From UBA11524 sp964464815 (lineage in GTDB: Bacteria; Bacillota; Clostridia; Christensenellales; Aristaeellaceae), in NCBI GenBank assembly GCA_964464815.1, contig CAYXHF010000002.1, forward strand, positions 68,113 to 132,112: 64,000 nt of DNA, given 5' to 3'. Within the stretch, counting starts at the first letter, position 1. Each line of letters begins with the position of its first letter. The position numbers and the translations under genes were made by a program. The notes under the pieces were generated by a model, which saw nothing but the letters and a program-made list of their open reading frames with translations, was not told the DNA's origin and did no database searches. Of the stretch, positions 16,001-22,626 are shown piece by piece.

Positions 16001-17133
16001 ACGCTGGCCAAATCCGTCGTGCCATCGCCATAGAGCGTCACCGTCTGGCTGTCCGCGCCAAGTAGCACATAGCCGGACACATTCGCGCTGTCTGCCCAGA
16101 TGGTGTTCGCGCCCTCCTGAATCGTCTTCTGCTGATAGTCCAGCATCGTGCCGTTCTCGTGGTAGTAATACACATCAATCGTCGATGTGACTATCTGGGG
16201 CATCGTGTAATGGAACACGACCGGGTTCGGGCTGGCCGTGCCGCCGTTATCGACCCAGACATACTGCGTTTCATCTCCCACCAGCTGATACCCGCTGGTG
16301 TAGCTGCTGGATGCCGTGACAAAGTTGTCGCCCGGATTCAGCATGCGGTACTCCGTGTCCAGAATCGTGCCGTTGTCATCCAGCTGATAGAGGATGGTCA
16401 CTTCCGCCTGCACCACGGGCGCCTCGGTCGGCACCTCCGTGGGTGCTTCGGTCACAGGCGTCTTCGCGGCGTAGGTGAAGACCACCTCGGCCGGAGAGAA
16501 AACGCCCATGCTGTCCACAAACACATCAATCACGCCGGAAATCGGATCAACCAGCTCGTAATCCCACACGGCGCTGGAATTGGCATACACCTGCGTGAAC
16601 TGATTCGGGTAGCACATGACATACTGCATATCCAGCTGCACGCCGTCGGTCGTGACATAGCGCACCGGAATATCCACCGAGGATTCCGGGCCACCGGTCG
16701 TGTCACTTGGCATCTCCCGGGAGGAGAGATACAGCGGGAACATGCCGCTGTAGACGCTGTTCACGTCATAGCCGATGTACTGCGCATACAGCGTGTCCAG
16801 GCTATCCGCGTCCTGCGTCCAAAGCAGCTGTAAGGTGTAGTCATTTAAGTAGAAGGTGTAGGCTGTGTCAGGGTAATTCACCTGCACCGACACCGTCGTA
16901 AAGAGTGCCGACGAATCAAGCGTCGCCCAGTACGCATGCTCAGGGCTGTTCGGCACAGGCATCGCCTGCGCGCTCTGCATTTCGCCCTTCGCGTTCGTCC
17001 AGGTCACGAAGACCGTCAGGTCCTCCCAATTGTCCAGCGCCAACGCCGGAACGATCCAAGTTGTCATCAGCATTGCCGCCACCATCAGCACAGACAGCAG
17101 TCGGCCAAGCCCCTTGACGCCGGAATGTTTCAT
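13057..17133 (-). CDS. Membrane-tethered surface protein with MucBP-like and SH3b repeats and a basic cytosolic tail
   Basis: 1358 aa from ATG 17133, chosen because AAGGAGGG lies 9 nt upstream. Signal sequence about 1-33 (LLSVLMVAAMLMTTWIVPALA). Then about six related beta repeats of MucBP-like type (about 150-485 and 620-785; recurring pattern of YY..G, PGxY/I, GYELVP, DDG), separated by APTEVPTEAPTE or TPTATPTA linkers. Four SH3b-like domains (about 530-608, 814-894, 914-989, 1014-1091) each end in Y/W-G-Y-V and an MTxEEaxAYL-type helix. One membrane segment lies near 1189-1214, followed by an Arg/Gln/Pro-rich tail of about 140 residues. SH3b domains usually bind peptidoglycan; MucBP domains are linked to mucin or surface binding. 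No LPxTG, so it is membrane anchored. Monocistronic, with its own promoter and terminator. Confidence 0.85.
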   Translation of the reverse strand: MKHSGVKGLGRLLSVLMVAAMLMTTWIVPALALDNWEDLTVFVTWTNAKGEMQSAQAMPVPNSPEHAYWATLDSSALFTTVSVQVNYPDTAYTFYLNDYTLQLLWTQDADSLDTLYAQYIGYDVNSVYSGMFPLYLSSREMPSDTTGGPESSVDIPVRYVTTDGVQLDMQYVMCYPNQFTQVYANSSAVWDYELVDPISGVIDVFVDSMGVFSPAEVVFTYAAKTPVTEAPTEVPTEAPVVQAEVTILYQLDDNGTILDTEYRMLNPGDNFVTASSSYTSGYQLVGDETQYVWVDNGGTASPNPVVFHYTMPQIVTSTIDVYYYHENGTMLDYQQKTIQEGANTIWADSANVSGYVLLGADSQTVTLYGDGTTDLASVTFVYADPYVAPTEAPTEVPTEAPTEAPVVEISPVTVAIYYFSTYGETVADPTVRELWPGEHIILPEPANLYPGYELVPGQEYIGLTIYDDGSMSLSPDDLAFWYRPVENEPTEAPTATPTATPTAEPTATPTATPTATPTAAPIPVGQEVNRYATVTGNKVALRSEPSTKKSNTVLTRLNTNSTVYIFNELYNDEGEQWANVMVDGQRGYVMSKFLALMTQEASDAYAASTGATPVPTETPVPENKSATVTVNYRNMAGEKVASSQRFTYEPGTYTVYPSPVDLMAGYELDSRYTTVELTVFNDGTSNPVEVDFLYNLKATEAPTATPTAEPKSATITIEYRDTYGMPVASAQTVTYAPGTYTLRPMPADLQANYELVPGSEYIVLTVFADGTIDQEEVVFYYRQLATETPTATPTATPTATPTATPTATPTAVPYEGYAVTMRETSMRTGVGAGNYVMANLQANVLVYVSTQMQVDGQTWDIVSTLEGMSGYVQDENLRYVTPEQAQVYIQQWEQSQNTATPTATPYITPEPSQEMGYAYAVGNNVPLRLMPGDYSLVQYYLMQGEVVYVSGQTYLDNMPWHRVQYAGEWGYVRYDMLRFMTQQEIEAYLTNLNATPEPAPSFTAQPYDPTNYSSYGYVKTSSYVNFRQSASSSSNRIGRLYNYAFCFVYGTSVGTDGETWYHIRYNDMDGYVNGSYFHQMSVEELEEFLQSSEYLEGIKNNNSGTSSTSNPTGGLISEEDKTINDWQGSGVQVSYVPWTGFNTPGPVATATPTLEPLPGQEATATPTVTPTLEPLPSATVTYPVTNESSNSGVIVFVVLALVLLLGGGGLAFVQYQKKQREMARRAAQRRAQAARSADRPVARQAGQPSQPQQRAGAYAAPQQRPTTNGSASPVQVRPAVQQNQENRPQVGYQQVTNQPNQTQVAPQTQVEPQMRTEPPMRQENPYARPVAQSNAPTTTEGTRHRRRSDAYQKSEDNE
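14700..14775 (-). repeat. TPTATP linker repeat in the MucBP/SH3b gene
   Basis: Six-codon-type units encoding ATPTATPTATPT repeated in frame. A second similar block lies at about 15580-15665. These are flexible linkers between extracellular domains. Confidence 0.8.
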
Positions 17134-17185
17134 ATCTGGATTTCCCTCCTTGCGCATACCCATTGTGGGCATTTTGCATATTCTT

Positions 17186-17213
17186 ATTATACCGCAGCGA
17201 CGCCATTTGTCAA
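17186..17213 (-). promoter_or_regulatory. Promoter of the MucBP/SH3b gene
   Basis: TTGACA (17208-17213), 16-bp spacer, TATAAT (17186-17191), about 50 bp upstream of the start codon at 17133. Confidence 0.75.
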
Positions 17214-17313
17214 TCACCGGCGTCTGCCGCATTTTCCCTGCGTGGGCGCAGGAATTTCCCCTTTTCCCGTCGAACTATTCTTTCCATACCGTATTTCAAG
17301 GAGGATGACCCCA

Positions 17314-17874
17314 ATGACCAATGAGAAAGAGCTGACAGAAACGTATCTGGATGGCAGCGTTGTGTTCCCCGGTAAAATCATTCGCGTGGAGCATTGGCAT
17401 GTGCGCCTGCCCAATGGCGAAACCGCCCTGCGCGAGGTCGCCTGTCACCCGGGCGCCGCCGGCATCGTGGCACTGGATGAGGAGAATCGCGTGATTCTGG
17501 TGCGCCAGCACCGCATTGCCGTTGGCCGCCTAACCCTGGAGATTCCGGCGGGCAAGCTGGATCATCCGGAGGAGGATCCCTTCCTCTGCGCCCAGCGGGA
17601 GCTGAGCGAGGAAACCGGCCTGACCGCCGACAACTGGCAGAAGCTGACGGTGCTGGAGACCACGCCCGGCTTCTGTAACGAGCGCATCCACCTGTATCTG
17701 GCCACCGTCCTGCACGCAGGGCAGACGCATCCGGATGAGGACGAGTTTGTCGCGACGCTCCGCATGCCGCTGGACGAAGCGGTGCAGAAGGTCATGGACG
17801 GCACCTTCCGCGATGGCAAGACGGCGCTGGCGCTGCTGATGACAAAACAGCTGCTCCAACAAAATAACGGATGA
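17314..17874 (+). CDS. nudF: Nudix hydrolase, ADP-ribose pyrophosphatase type
   Basis: 186 aa. Start at ATG 17314, nine nt after AAGGAGG (17298-17304); an ATG at 17305 touches the ribosome site and is unlikely. The Nudix box is read as GKLDHPEEDPFLCAQRELSE followed by ETG, with one residue more than the classic GX5EX7REUXEEXGU spacing but all catalytic Glu residues kept. The upstream part (PNGETALREVACHPGAAGIV, then VRQHRIAV and LEIPAG) is typical of ADP-ribose or nucleoside-diphosphate-sugar pyrophosphatases, which hydrolyse ADP-ribose to AMP and ribose 5-phosphate in the cytosol. Symbol is by family resemblance; exact substrate not certain. Divergent from the preceding surface protein gene. 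Confidence 0.88.
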   Translation: MTNEKELTETYLDGSVVFPGKIIRVEHWHVRLPNGETALREVACHPGAAGIVALDEENRVILVRQHRIAVGRLTLEIPAGKLDHPEEDPFLCAQRELSEETGLTADNWQKLTVLETTPGFCNERIHLYLATVLHAGQTHPDEDEFVATLRMPLDEAVQKVMDGTFRDGKTALALLMTKQLLQQNNG

Positions 17875-17948
17875 AACGCGTCATTTGTTCCATAAGCCGC
17901 AACTTTTTCCGCAAATTCTTCGCATTTCCCGTTCAAGGAGGCTTTGTC

Positions 17949-18122
17949 ATGTCCGACAGGGAACGCCCGAATCCGCTCTACGTCCTGTTTTTACTGGCGA
18001 TGGTGCTGATGCTGCTCTTTGGCATCTGGCTGCTCGTCATGGGGCTGACGCATGCCCATCATGTTGAGCCGTCCTGGCTTGGCGAGCTTATGAAGGCATG
18101 GAGGACAGTCATTCATGCATAA
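17949..18122 (+). CDS. Small single-span membrane protein
   Basis: 57 aa from ATG 17949, with AAGGAGG 8 nt upstream. A charged N-terminus (MSDRERPNPLY) is followed by one strongly hydrophobic segment (VLFLLAMVLMLLFGIWLLVMGL) and a short tail with a His pair. The gene overlaps the following acetyltransferase start (18115) by 8 nt, so the two are probably translationally coupled. No family recognised. Confidence 0.7.
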   Translation: MSDRERPNPLYVLFLLAMVLMLLFGIWLLVMGLTHAHHVEPSWLGELMKAWRTVIHA

Positions 18123-18768
18123 CAAGCTGCAATCGCTGCTTTCACTGCATGCTGCGCCCACCTCGAATCAGCCTGTCAAGCCTGCGGACTACTTTTCCGC
18201 CCTGCCGCGTGTGGAAACCGACCGGCTGCTCCTGCGTCCCCTGAGCATGCGTGACGCGGCCGACATGTTCGATTATTCCCGCGACCCGGAGGTTGCCCGG
18301 CATGTGCTATGGGATGCGCATCGTTCCATGAACGATACCAAGGGGTATCTGCGCTATATCATCGGCCAGTACCATAGCGCCTCCCCTTCCAGCTGGGGCA
18401 TCGTGTGGAAGGAGAACAACCGCCTGATTGGCACCATCGGCTTCATGTCCTATTCCGAGCCGGACAACGAGGTGGAGCTGGGCTATTCCCTGGCACGTGC
18501 CTACTGGAATCGCGGCATCATGACGGAGGCGCTTTGTGCCGTTTTGCGGGAATGCTTCGTCGTCCTGCGCATTCACCGGGTGGAGGCCATGCATGAATCC
18601 ATCAATCCGCCCAGCGGGCGCGTGATGGAGAAATGCGGCATGCGCCATGAGGGCTGCCTGCGCGGCAAGGTCTTCAACAAGGGACGTTTCCGGGATGTGG
18701 AATTGTGGGCCATCCTGCGTGAGGATTATCTGGGCAAGCGTGAGGAGCGCGCATCGCCCGAGCGATAA
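18115..18768 (+). CDS. GNAT family N-acetyltransferase, RimJ/RimL type
   Basis: 217 aa from ATG 18115, 10 nt after GGAGG. The fold signature of the RimJ/L group is clear: ETDRLLLRPLSMRDAADMFDY at about 33-53, IGTIGFM, the acetyl-CoA binding beta-bulge region ELGYSLARAYWNRGIMTEAL, and HRVEAMHESINPPSGRVMEKCGM with EGCLR. Such enzymes transfer acetyl groups to protein N-termini or small amines; the substrate is unknown. Last gene of a short operon (nudF-type gene, small membrane protein, this gene), followed by a bidirectional terminator. Confidence 0.9.
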   Translation: MHNKLQSLLSLHAAPTSNQPVKPADYFSALPRVETDRLLLRPLSMRDAADMFDYSRDPEVARHVLWDAHRSMNDTKGYLRYIIGQYHSASPSSWGIVWKENNRLIGTIGFMSYSEPDNEVELGYSLARAYWNRGIMTEALCAVLRECFVVLRIHRVEAMHESINPPSGRVMEKCGMRHEGCLRGKVFNKGRFRDVELWAILREDYLGKREERASPER

Positions 18769-18823
18769 AATAGAAGCGCATGAAAAGCGAGTCAATTCGC
18801 CTTCCATGCGCTATTTTTTGTTG
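18767..18823. terminator. Bidirectional terminator between GNAT and flavin reductase-like genes
   Basis: AAAATAGAAGCGCATG and CATGCGCTATTTTTTG form a long stem around a 22-nt loop, with a T-run on each strand. It serves the converging genes ending at 18768 (+) and 18830 (-). Confidence 0.85.
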
Positions 18824-18829
18824 CTTTGA

Positions 18830-19441
18830 TTATTTCGTCAGGCTGTTCATCCGGCGTTCCAGCACGTCAGGTCGTGCCACCGAATACCCGAAGAAGCCCA
18901 GCACCTCTGCCGCCTGCTGATACACACCGTGCGTGTACGTCACCAGCCCGGCCTTCTCCAAATGCAGCGAGCCATCCTCCGCAAAGAGGTCGTCGCGCAC
19001 CTGCACGCCCACGATTTCGCCCATGAACATCGTGTGGCTGCCCAAATCAATCGCTTGCTTGACCTTGCAGGACAGATATGCCGGACAATCCGCAATCGCG
19101 GGCGCATATTCCATGTTGAGCGCCTTCATCGGCGTCAGGCCGCATTCCTGCCACTTGTCCACATCCTTGCCGGAGCGCACGCCGCAGTAGTCCAGCGCCT
19201 TACAGTGCGCCGTATCGACCAGATTGATTACAAACTCCTGACTCCTGGCAATCAGCTGATGGCTGAAGCGGTTGGAGCGCACGGACACGGACACCATCGG
19301 CGGCTCACTGTTGATGGTTCCCGCCCATGCGACGGTAATAATATTGGGCTTTGCGTCCTTCTCCGGCGCGCAGCAGGATACCATCACCGCCGGCACGGGC
19401 GCAAGCAGATTGCAGGGATTGAATGTGCGGAATTCCGCCAT
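18830..19441 (-). CDS. Flavin reductase family protein (FMN-binding split barrel)
   Basis: 203 aa from ATG 19441. The start is set by AGGAGG 8 nt upstream; the nearer ATG is only 2 nt from it. The sequence matches flavin reductase-like FMN-binding proteins: PVPAVMVSCCAPEKDAKPNIITVAWAG near the N-terminus, then NSEPPMVSVSVR, FVINLVDTAHCKALDYCG, and HTMFMGEIVGVQV. Proteins of this group bind FMN and either reduce flavins or act as flavin-dependent accessory proteins. Divergent from the AEC transporter with about 115 bp between. Confidence 0.88.
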   Translation of the reverse strand: MAEFRTFNPCNLLAPVPAVMVSCCAPEKDAKPNIITVAWAGTINSEPPMVSVSVRSNRFSHQLIARSQEFVINLVDTAHCKALDYCGVRSGKDVDKWQECGLTPMKALNMEYAPAIADCPAYLSCKVKQAIDLGSHTMFMGEIVGVQVRDDLFAEDGSLHLEKAGLVTYTHGVYQQAAEVLGFFGYSVARPDVLERRMNSLTK

Positions 19442-19491
19442 GTTCATTGCCTCCTGTTTTTTGCAGAAAAACATGGATTTTCACGTTTTTC

Positions 19492-19519
19492 TTGACTTTC
19501 TTCCTAAATAGTGTACAAT
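19492..19519 (+). promoter_or_regulatory. Promoter of the AEC transporter gene
   Basis: TTGACT (19492-19497), 16-bp spacer, TACAAT (19514-19519), about 40 bp upstream of the GTG start. Confidence 0.65.
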
Positions 19520-19557
19520 ATCGACATGCAATTGTCAATGCAAAAGGAGGCTTTTCC

Positions 19558-20448
19558 GTGTCTGTTTTTCTGCCGGTTGCCACACTTTTTCTGCTCATGC
19601 TCTGCGGATTTTTCTCTGCAAAGCGCAAACTCGTGGATGAACACGGCGTTGCGGCACTGAACAAAATCGTCCTGACCTTCGCCCTGCCTGCGCTGACGCT
19701 TTCCAGCATGCAGACCTCCGCCAGCCCGGAGCTGATACGCAATCTCCTGCTCGTCTTTGTGCTGAGCTGTGTGCTGATGCTGCTCTGCGGTGTAGTGGCC
19801 TACTTCCTCTTTGGCCGGGAGACGATGGCACGGCGCGGTGTGCTGACAAATCTCTCCATGCTCTCCAACTGCGCCTTCATGGGCTACCCCGTGGTCATTG
19901 CCACCTTGGGCCAGGACGCGCTGATTATCGCCGTGATGTACTCCGCGGCCTTCAACCTGATGGTGTGGACGGCAGGCTCGTTTTTCTTTGGTGGCGTGCG
20001 TGCCATGGAACCAAAGCGCCTGCTGACCAATCCGCCGCTGCTGGCCGTTGTGGGCGGTCTGGTGCTGCTGCTGACCGGCTGGCATCTGCCCGATTTTCTG
20101 AATGACGCGCTAGAAATGCTGGGCAATCTGACAACGCCGCTGGCCATGTTCATCATCGGTGCGCGGCTGATTGACCTGCGCCTGTCACACCTGACGGATA
20201 AGTCGCTGCTGTTTGCCTGTGCGCTGCGCCTGGTGCTCTTTCCATCGCTGGTGCTGCTGCTGCGCCTGACGCCCCTGCCGGATGAGATGGTGCAGGTCAT
20301 GTTCCTCTGCACCGCCATGCCCTGCGCGGCCACGACGGCGATGCAGAGTGAAATGTTCCCCTGCGATCAGGCGCTGGCGTCCCGTGGTGTGGCGCTCTCC
20401 ACAGCGCTTTCCATCCTGACACTGCCCATCATGCTCATGCTGCTTTAA
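19558..20448 (+). CDS. AEC family transporter (auxin efflux carrier-like permease)
   Basis: 296 aa from GTG 19558, eight nt after AAGGAGG. About ten hydrophobic segments across the length. Typical AEC features are the N-terminal LFLLMLCGFFSAKRKLVDEHGVAALNKIVLTFALPALTLSSM and the central NCAFMGYPVVIATLGQDAL, with a C-terminal five-helix half (TTPLAMFIIGARL, then LCTAMPCAATTAM). Bacterial AEC proteins export or import small organic acids such as malate; the substrate here cannot be told. A strong promoter lies directly upstream. The next gene follows 33 bp later with its own ribosome site. Confidence 0.88.
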   Translation: MSVFLPVATLFLLMLCGFFSAKRKLVDEHGVAALNKIVLTFALPALTLSSMQTSASPELIRNLLLVFVLSCVLMLLCGVVAYFLFGRETMARRGVLTNLSMLSNCAFMGYPVVIATLGQDALIIAVMYSAAFNLMVWTAGSFFFGGVRAMEPKRLLTNPPLLAVVGGLVLLLTGWHLPDFLNDALEMLGNLTTPLAMFIIGARLIDLRLSHLTDKSLLFACALRLVLFPSLVLLLRLTPLPDEMVQVMFLCTAMPCAATTAMQSEMFPCDQALASRGVALSTALSILTLPIMLMLL

Positions 20449-20481
20449 CCCCATTTTTCCTGTCATGAAAGGAGACTCCCC

Positions 20482-21417
20482 ATGCGTCTCGTCTATCTGT
20501 TTCCCGGCGAAGACAAGCACTATGTGTCCCCACACTCCGATGGCTATAAGCCGCAGCGCAGCAAGTGGTTCCGCCGCCTCAAAATCGCGTTGATTGTGCT
20601 GGTTGTGCTGATGTTTGTGTATCCCTTCACCGAGCCTTTCATGCTCCAGGTGGATCAGACCGCCATCACATGCAGCGATTTGCCAACCGCCATCGGTCAG
20701 CTGCGCATCGTGTATGTGTCCGACATCCATCACGGTTCTCAGCCCTTTAGCGAAACGCGCCTGAACAATCTCATCAAGCGCATCAACGCCACCAATGCGG
20801 ATTTGGTGCTCCTTGGCGGCGATTATGCCACGGACAAATTGACCTCCGCCGCGTTTTTCAATGACCTGCCCCGCATTTCCAGCCGCTATGGCGTCTACGC
20901 CGTGGCAGGCGAACGCGACCGCTACCCGATGGACAAGAAAAACGAATCCGTCTCGCGCCTGCGCAACGCTATGTCCTCCGCTGGCATCACCCTGCTGAGT
21001 AACGAGGTCGTCAGCATCCGCATCGGCACCAGCGACATCTACCTCGCTGGCATTGACGAAGTGACCACCCAGCAGTACGACATTCCTTCCCTTGCCCAGC
21101 AGGTCAGCAAAGACGATTTCGTGATTTTCCTTTCCCACAATCCATCCATCATTTCCGAAGCGCTGGCCGCCACAGACCGGAACGGCCACGGCAACTGGAT
21201 TGATTTGGCCCTGTTTGGCCACACGCATGGCGGTCAGCTTCCCTTCCTGGAGCGCGTCTTTAACTTTAACGGCATCCCATCCCGCTACGATAGCGGCTGG
21301 CTGCACGAAAGCCGTGCATGGCTACTGATTTCCCGTGGCTTTGGCACAACCGGCCTTCCGGCGCGATTGTTCTGCCAGCCGCAGATGCACATCATCACCA
21401 TCCAGCCCGGCAGTTGA
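20482..21417 (+). CDS. Membrane-anchored metallophosphoesterase (calcineurin-like)
   Basis: 311 aa from ATG 20482, with AAAGGAG upstream. A basic cytosolic stretch (KPQRSKWFRRLK) precedes one membrane segment (IALIVLVVLMFVYPF, about 34-50). The phosphoesterase motifs follow in order: VSDIHHG, GGDYATD, GERDR in place of the usual GNHD, LSHNP, and GHTHGGQ. All point to a di-metal phosphoesterase with the active site outside the membrane, similar to YkuE/YaeI-type proteins that act on lipid-linked phosphates. The GNHD-to-GERD change removes the Asn and His of that motif and may alter activity. Converges on the DUF4363 gene with only 5 bp between stops. Confidence 0.85.
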   Translation: MRLVYLFPGEDKHYVSPHSDGYKPQRSKWFRRLKIALIVLVVLMFVYPFTEPFMLQVDQTAITCSDLPTAIGQLRIVYVSDIHHGSQPFSETRLNNLIKRINATNADLVLLGGDYATDKLTSAAFFNDLPRISSRYGVYAVAGERDRYPMDKKNESVSRLRNAMSSAGITLLSNEVVSIRIGTSDIYLAGIDEVTTQQYDIPSLAQQVSKDDFVIFLSHNPSIISEALAATDRNGHGNWIDLALFGHTHGGQLPFLERVFNFNGIPSRYDSGWLHESRAWLLISRGFGTTGLPARLFCQPQMHIITIQPGS

Positions 21418-21422
21418 TGCCC

Positions 21423-21806
21423 CTACAGGATATTCCCCAGCGTCAGCGCATCCCGGTGGTATAGATGCCCGGCGCATTCGTTCAGCTCCGTACAGGCTTC
21501 CAGACACATCGGCAATTCCTGCATGTCTGCCGCCGCCTGTAATTTTTTCAGTGCCATGGTCACATCGTCCACGTCCTCGTGGTTGATGAGCATTTGCAGC
21601 CATGGCACTTTTTGTTGCCATTTTTCCTGCGCCTGCGCCGTTTCTTCTTGTAGCGCCTGCCAGTTTTCCGATTCTGCCAGCGTGCGCAGCTCGTCGCTTG
21701 TCGTGATGTAGCTTTCCGATAGCGCCCGCGTTTCCGATCCGCTCCATATGCCCAGCACCAGCGTCAGCGCCGTCAGCAGAATCGACACCCATACACCCGT
21801 TTTCAT
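21423..21806 (-). CDS. DUF4363 family membrane-anchored protein
   Basis: 127 aa from ATG 21806, overlapping the stop of the upstream DUF421 gene as TAATG, so translation is coupled. One N-terminal membrane anchor (VWVSILLTALTLVLGIWSG) and a helical outer part with many Glu/Gln residues (SENWQALQEETAQAQEKWQQ). The pairing of DUF4363 and DUF421 genes is known in spore-forming Firmicutes; function is unknown. Confidence 0.75.
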   Translation of the reverse strand: MKTGVWVSILLTALTLVLGIWSGSETRALSESYITTSDELRTLAESENWQALQEETAQAQEKWQQKVPWLQMLINHEDVDDVTMALKKLQAAADMQELPMCLEACTELNECAGHLYHRDALTLGNIL

Positions 21807-22528
21807 TACCACACCACCTTCTGCGGCGATAGCGCCTGATGCGTCTGCACGCGCGTTTGACCCTTGCCCTGCGCCAGCAGCATCCCCTGCGTGTTCAGAC
21901 ACAGGAAGAGCACATCCTGCACGCTTTCAAAGCCCAGCGCCCGTATTTGTCCCATCAGCCACCCCATGCTCAGTCCGCCACGCTGCAAATTCCCCTTTTG
22001 CACCACACCATCCAAAATCAGCGGCAGTGGCAGCCCTTCCTGCGGTGGCATGCGCCCCACATCACGCGGCGTCAATGGCCGATTGTCGGCACTGGGAAAG
22101 ATGGAGATATGTCCACCCGGTTCCAGCACCGCTGTGCCAACCTCCGATGGGTCGAGCATGCCTGCCGTGCGCATGGCCTCCATCAGGTCGCTCAAATCGA
22201 CCGCCGACTTGCGCAATTGCTTTTCGCACAGCACACCGTTGCGTACCAGCACCGCCGGCTGGCCACACAGCCACGACCGGACGCGCTCCGACTTCATGCA
22301 CAACGCTGTCAATAGCCCATGGCAGACCACCAACGCCACCATCGGCAGCAAGCCATACAGAATTGGAATGCCCACACCGCCCATAGGCGTCGCGGCCAGC
22401 TCCGCAATCATGATGACCACCACCAGCTCAAAGGGCTGCAATTGCCCTACCTGACGCTTCCCCATGGCCCGCATGGCCAGTAAGGATGCCGCGTACAGCA
22501 GCACCGAGCGAACAAAAATCGTTAGCAT
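21806..22528 (-). CDS. DUF421 family membrane protein (YetF-like)
   Basis: 240 aa from ATG 22528, set by GGAGG 8 nt upstream. Three N-terminal membrane segments (VRSVLLYAASLLAMRAMGKRQ, then FELVVVIMIAELAATPM, then LLPMVALVVCHGLLTA) carry the MRAMGKRQVGQLQPFE motif typical of DUF421. The soluble C-terminal part includes QPAVLVRNGVLCEKQLRK and DLMEAMRTAGMLDPSEVGTAVLEPGG, matching the YetF-type domain. Function is unknown, and some homologues are linked to spores. Forms a two-gene operon with DUF4363. Confidence 0.88.
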   Translation of the reverse strand: MLTIFVRSVLLYAASLLAMRAMGKRQVGQLQPFELVVVIMIAELAATPMGGVGIPILYGLLPMVALVVCHGLLTALCMKSERVRSWLCGQPAVLVRNGVLCEKQLRKSAVDLSDLMEAMRTAGMLDPSEVGTAVLEPGGHISIFPSADNRPLTPRDVGRMPPQEGLPLPLILDGVVQKGNLQRGGLSMGWLMGQIRALGFESVQDVLFLCLNTQGMLLAQGKGQTRVQTHQALSPQKVVW

Positions 22529-22581
22529 ACCTTCACCCTCCGCACGTATTTTTCCCGATACATCAGGCAAATATGCGCATG

Positions 22582-22622
22582 CAAAAAGGTCGGAGACGTT
22601 TGTTTCTCCGACCCCTTTTTTG
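22582..22622 (-). terminator. Terminator after the secreted 474-aa protein gene
   Basis: Minus strand: GGTCGGAGA, short loop, TCTCCGACC, followed by five T. It lies 5 bp past the stop at 22627. Confidence 0.9.
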
Positions 22623-22626
22623 CATG

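Noticed and set aside
17298..17313. ATG 17305 as the Nudix start
   Set aside because: It directly abuts AAGGAGG, leaving no spacer; ATG 17314 has a 9-nt spacer.
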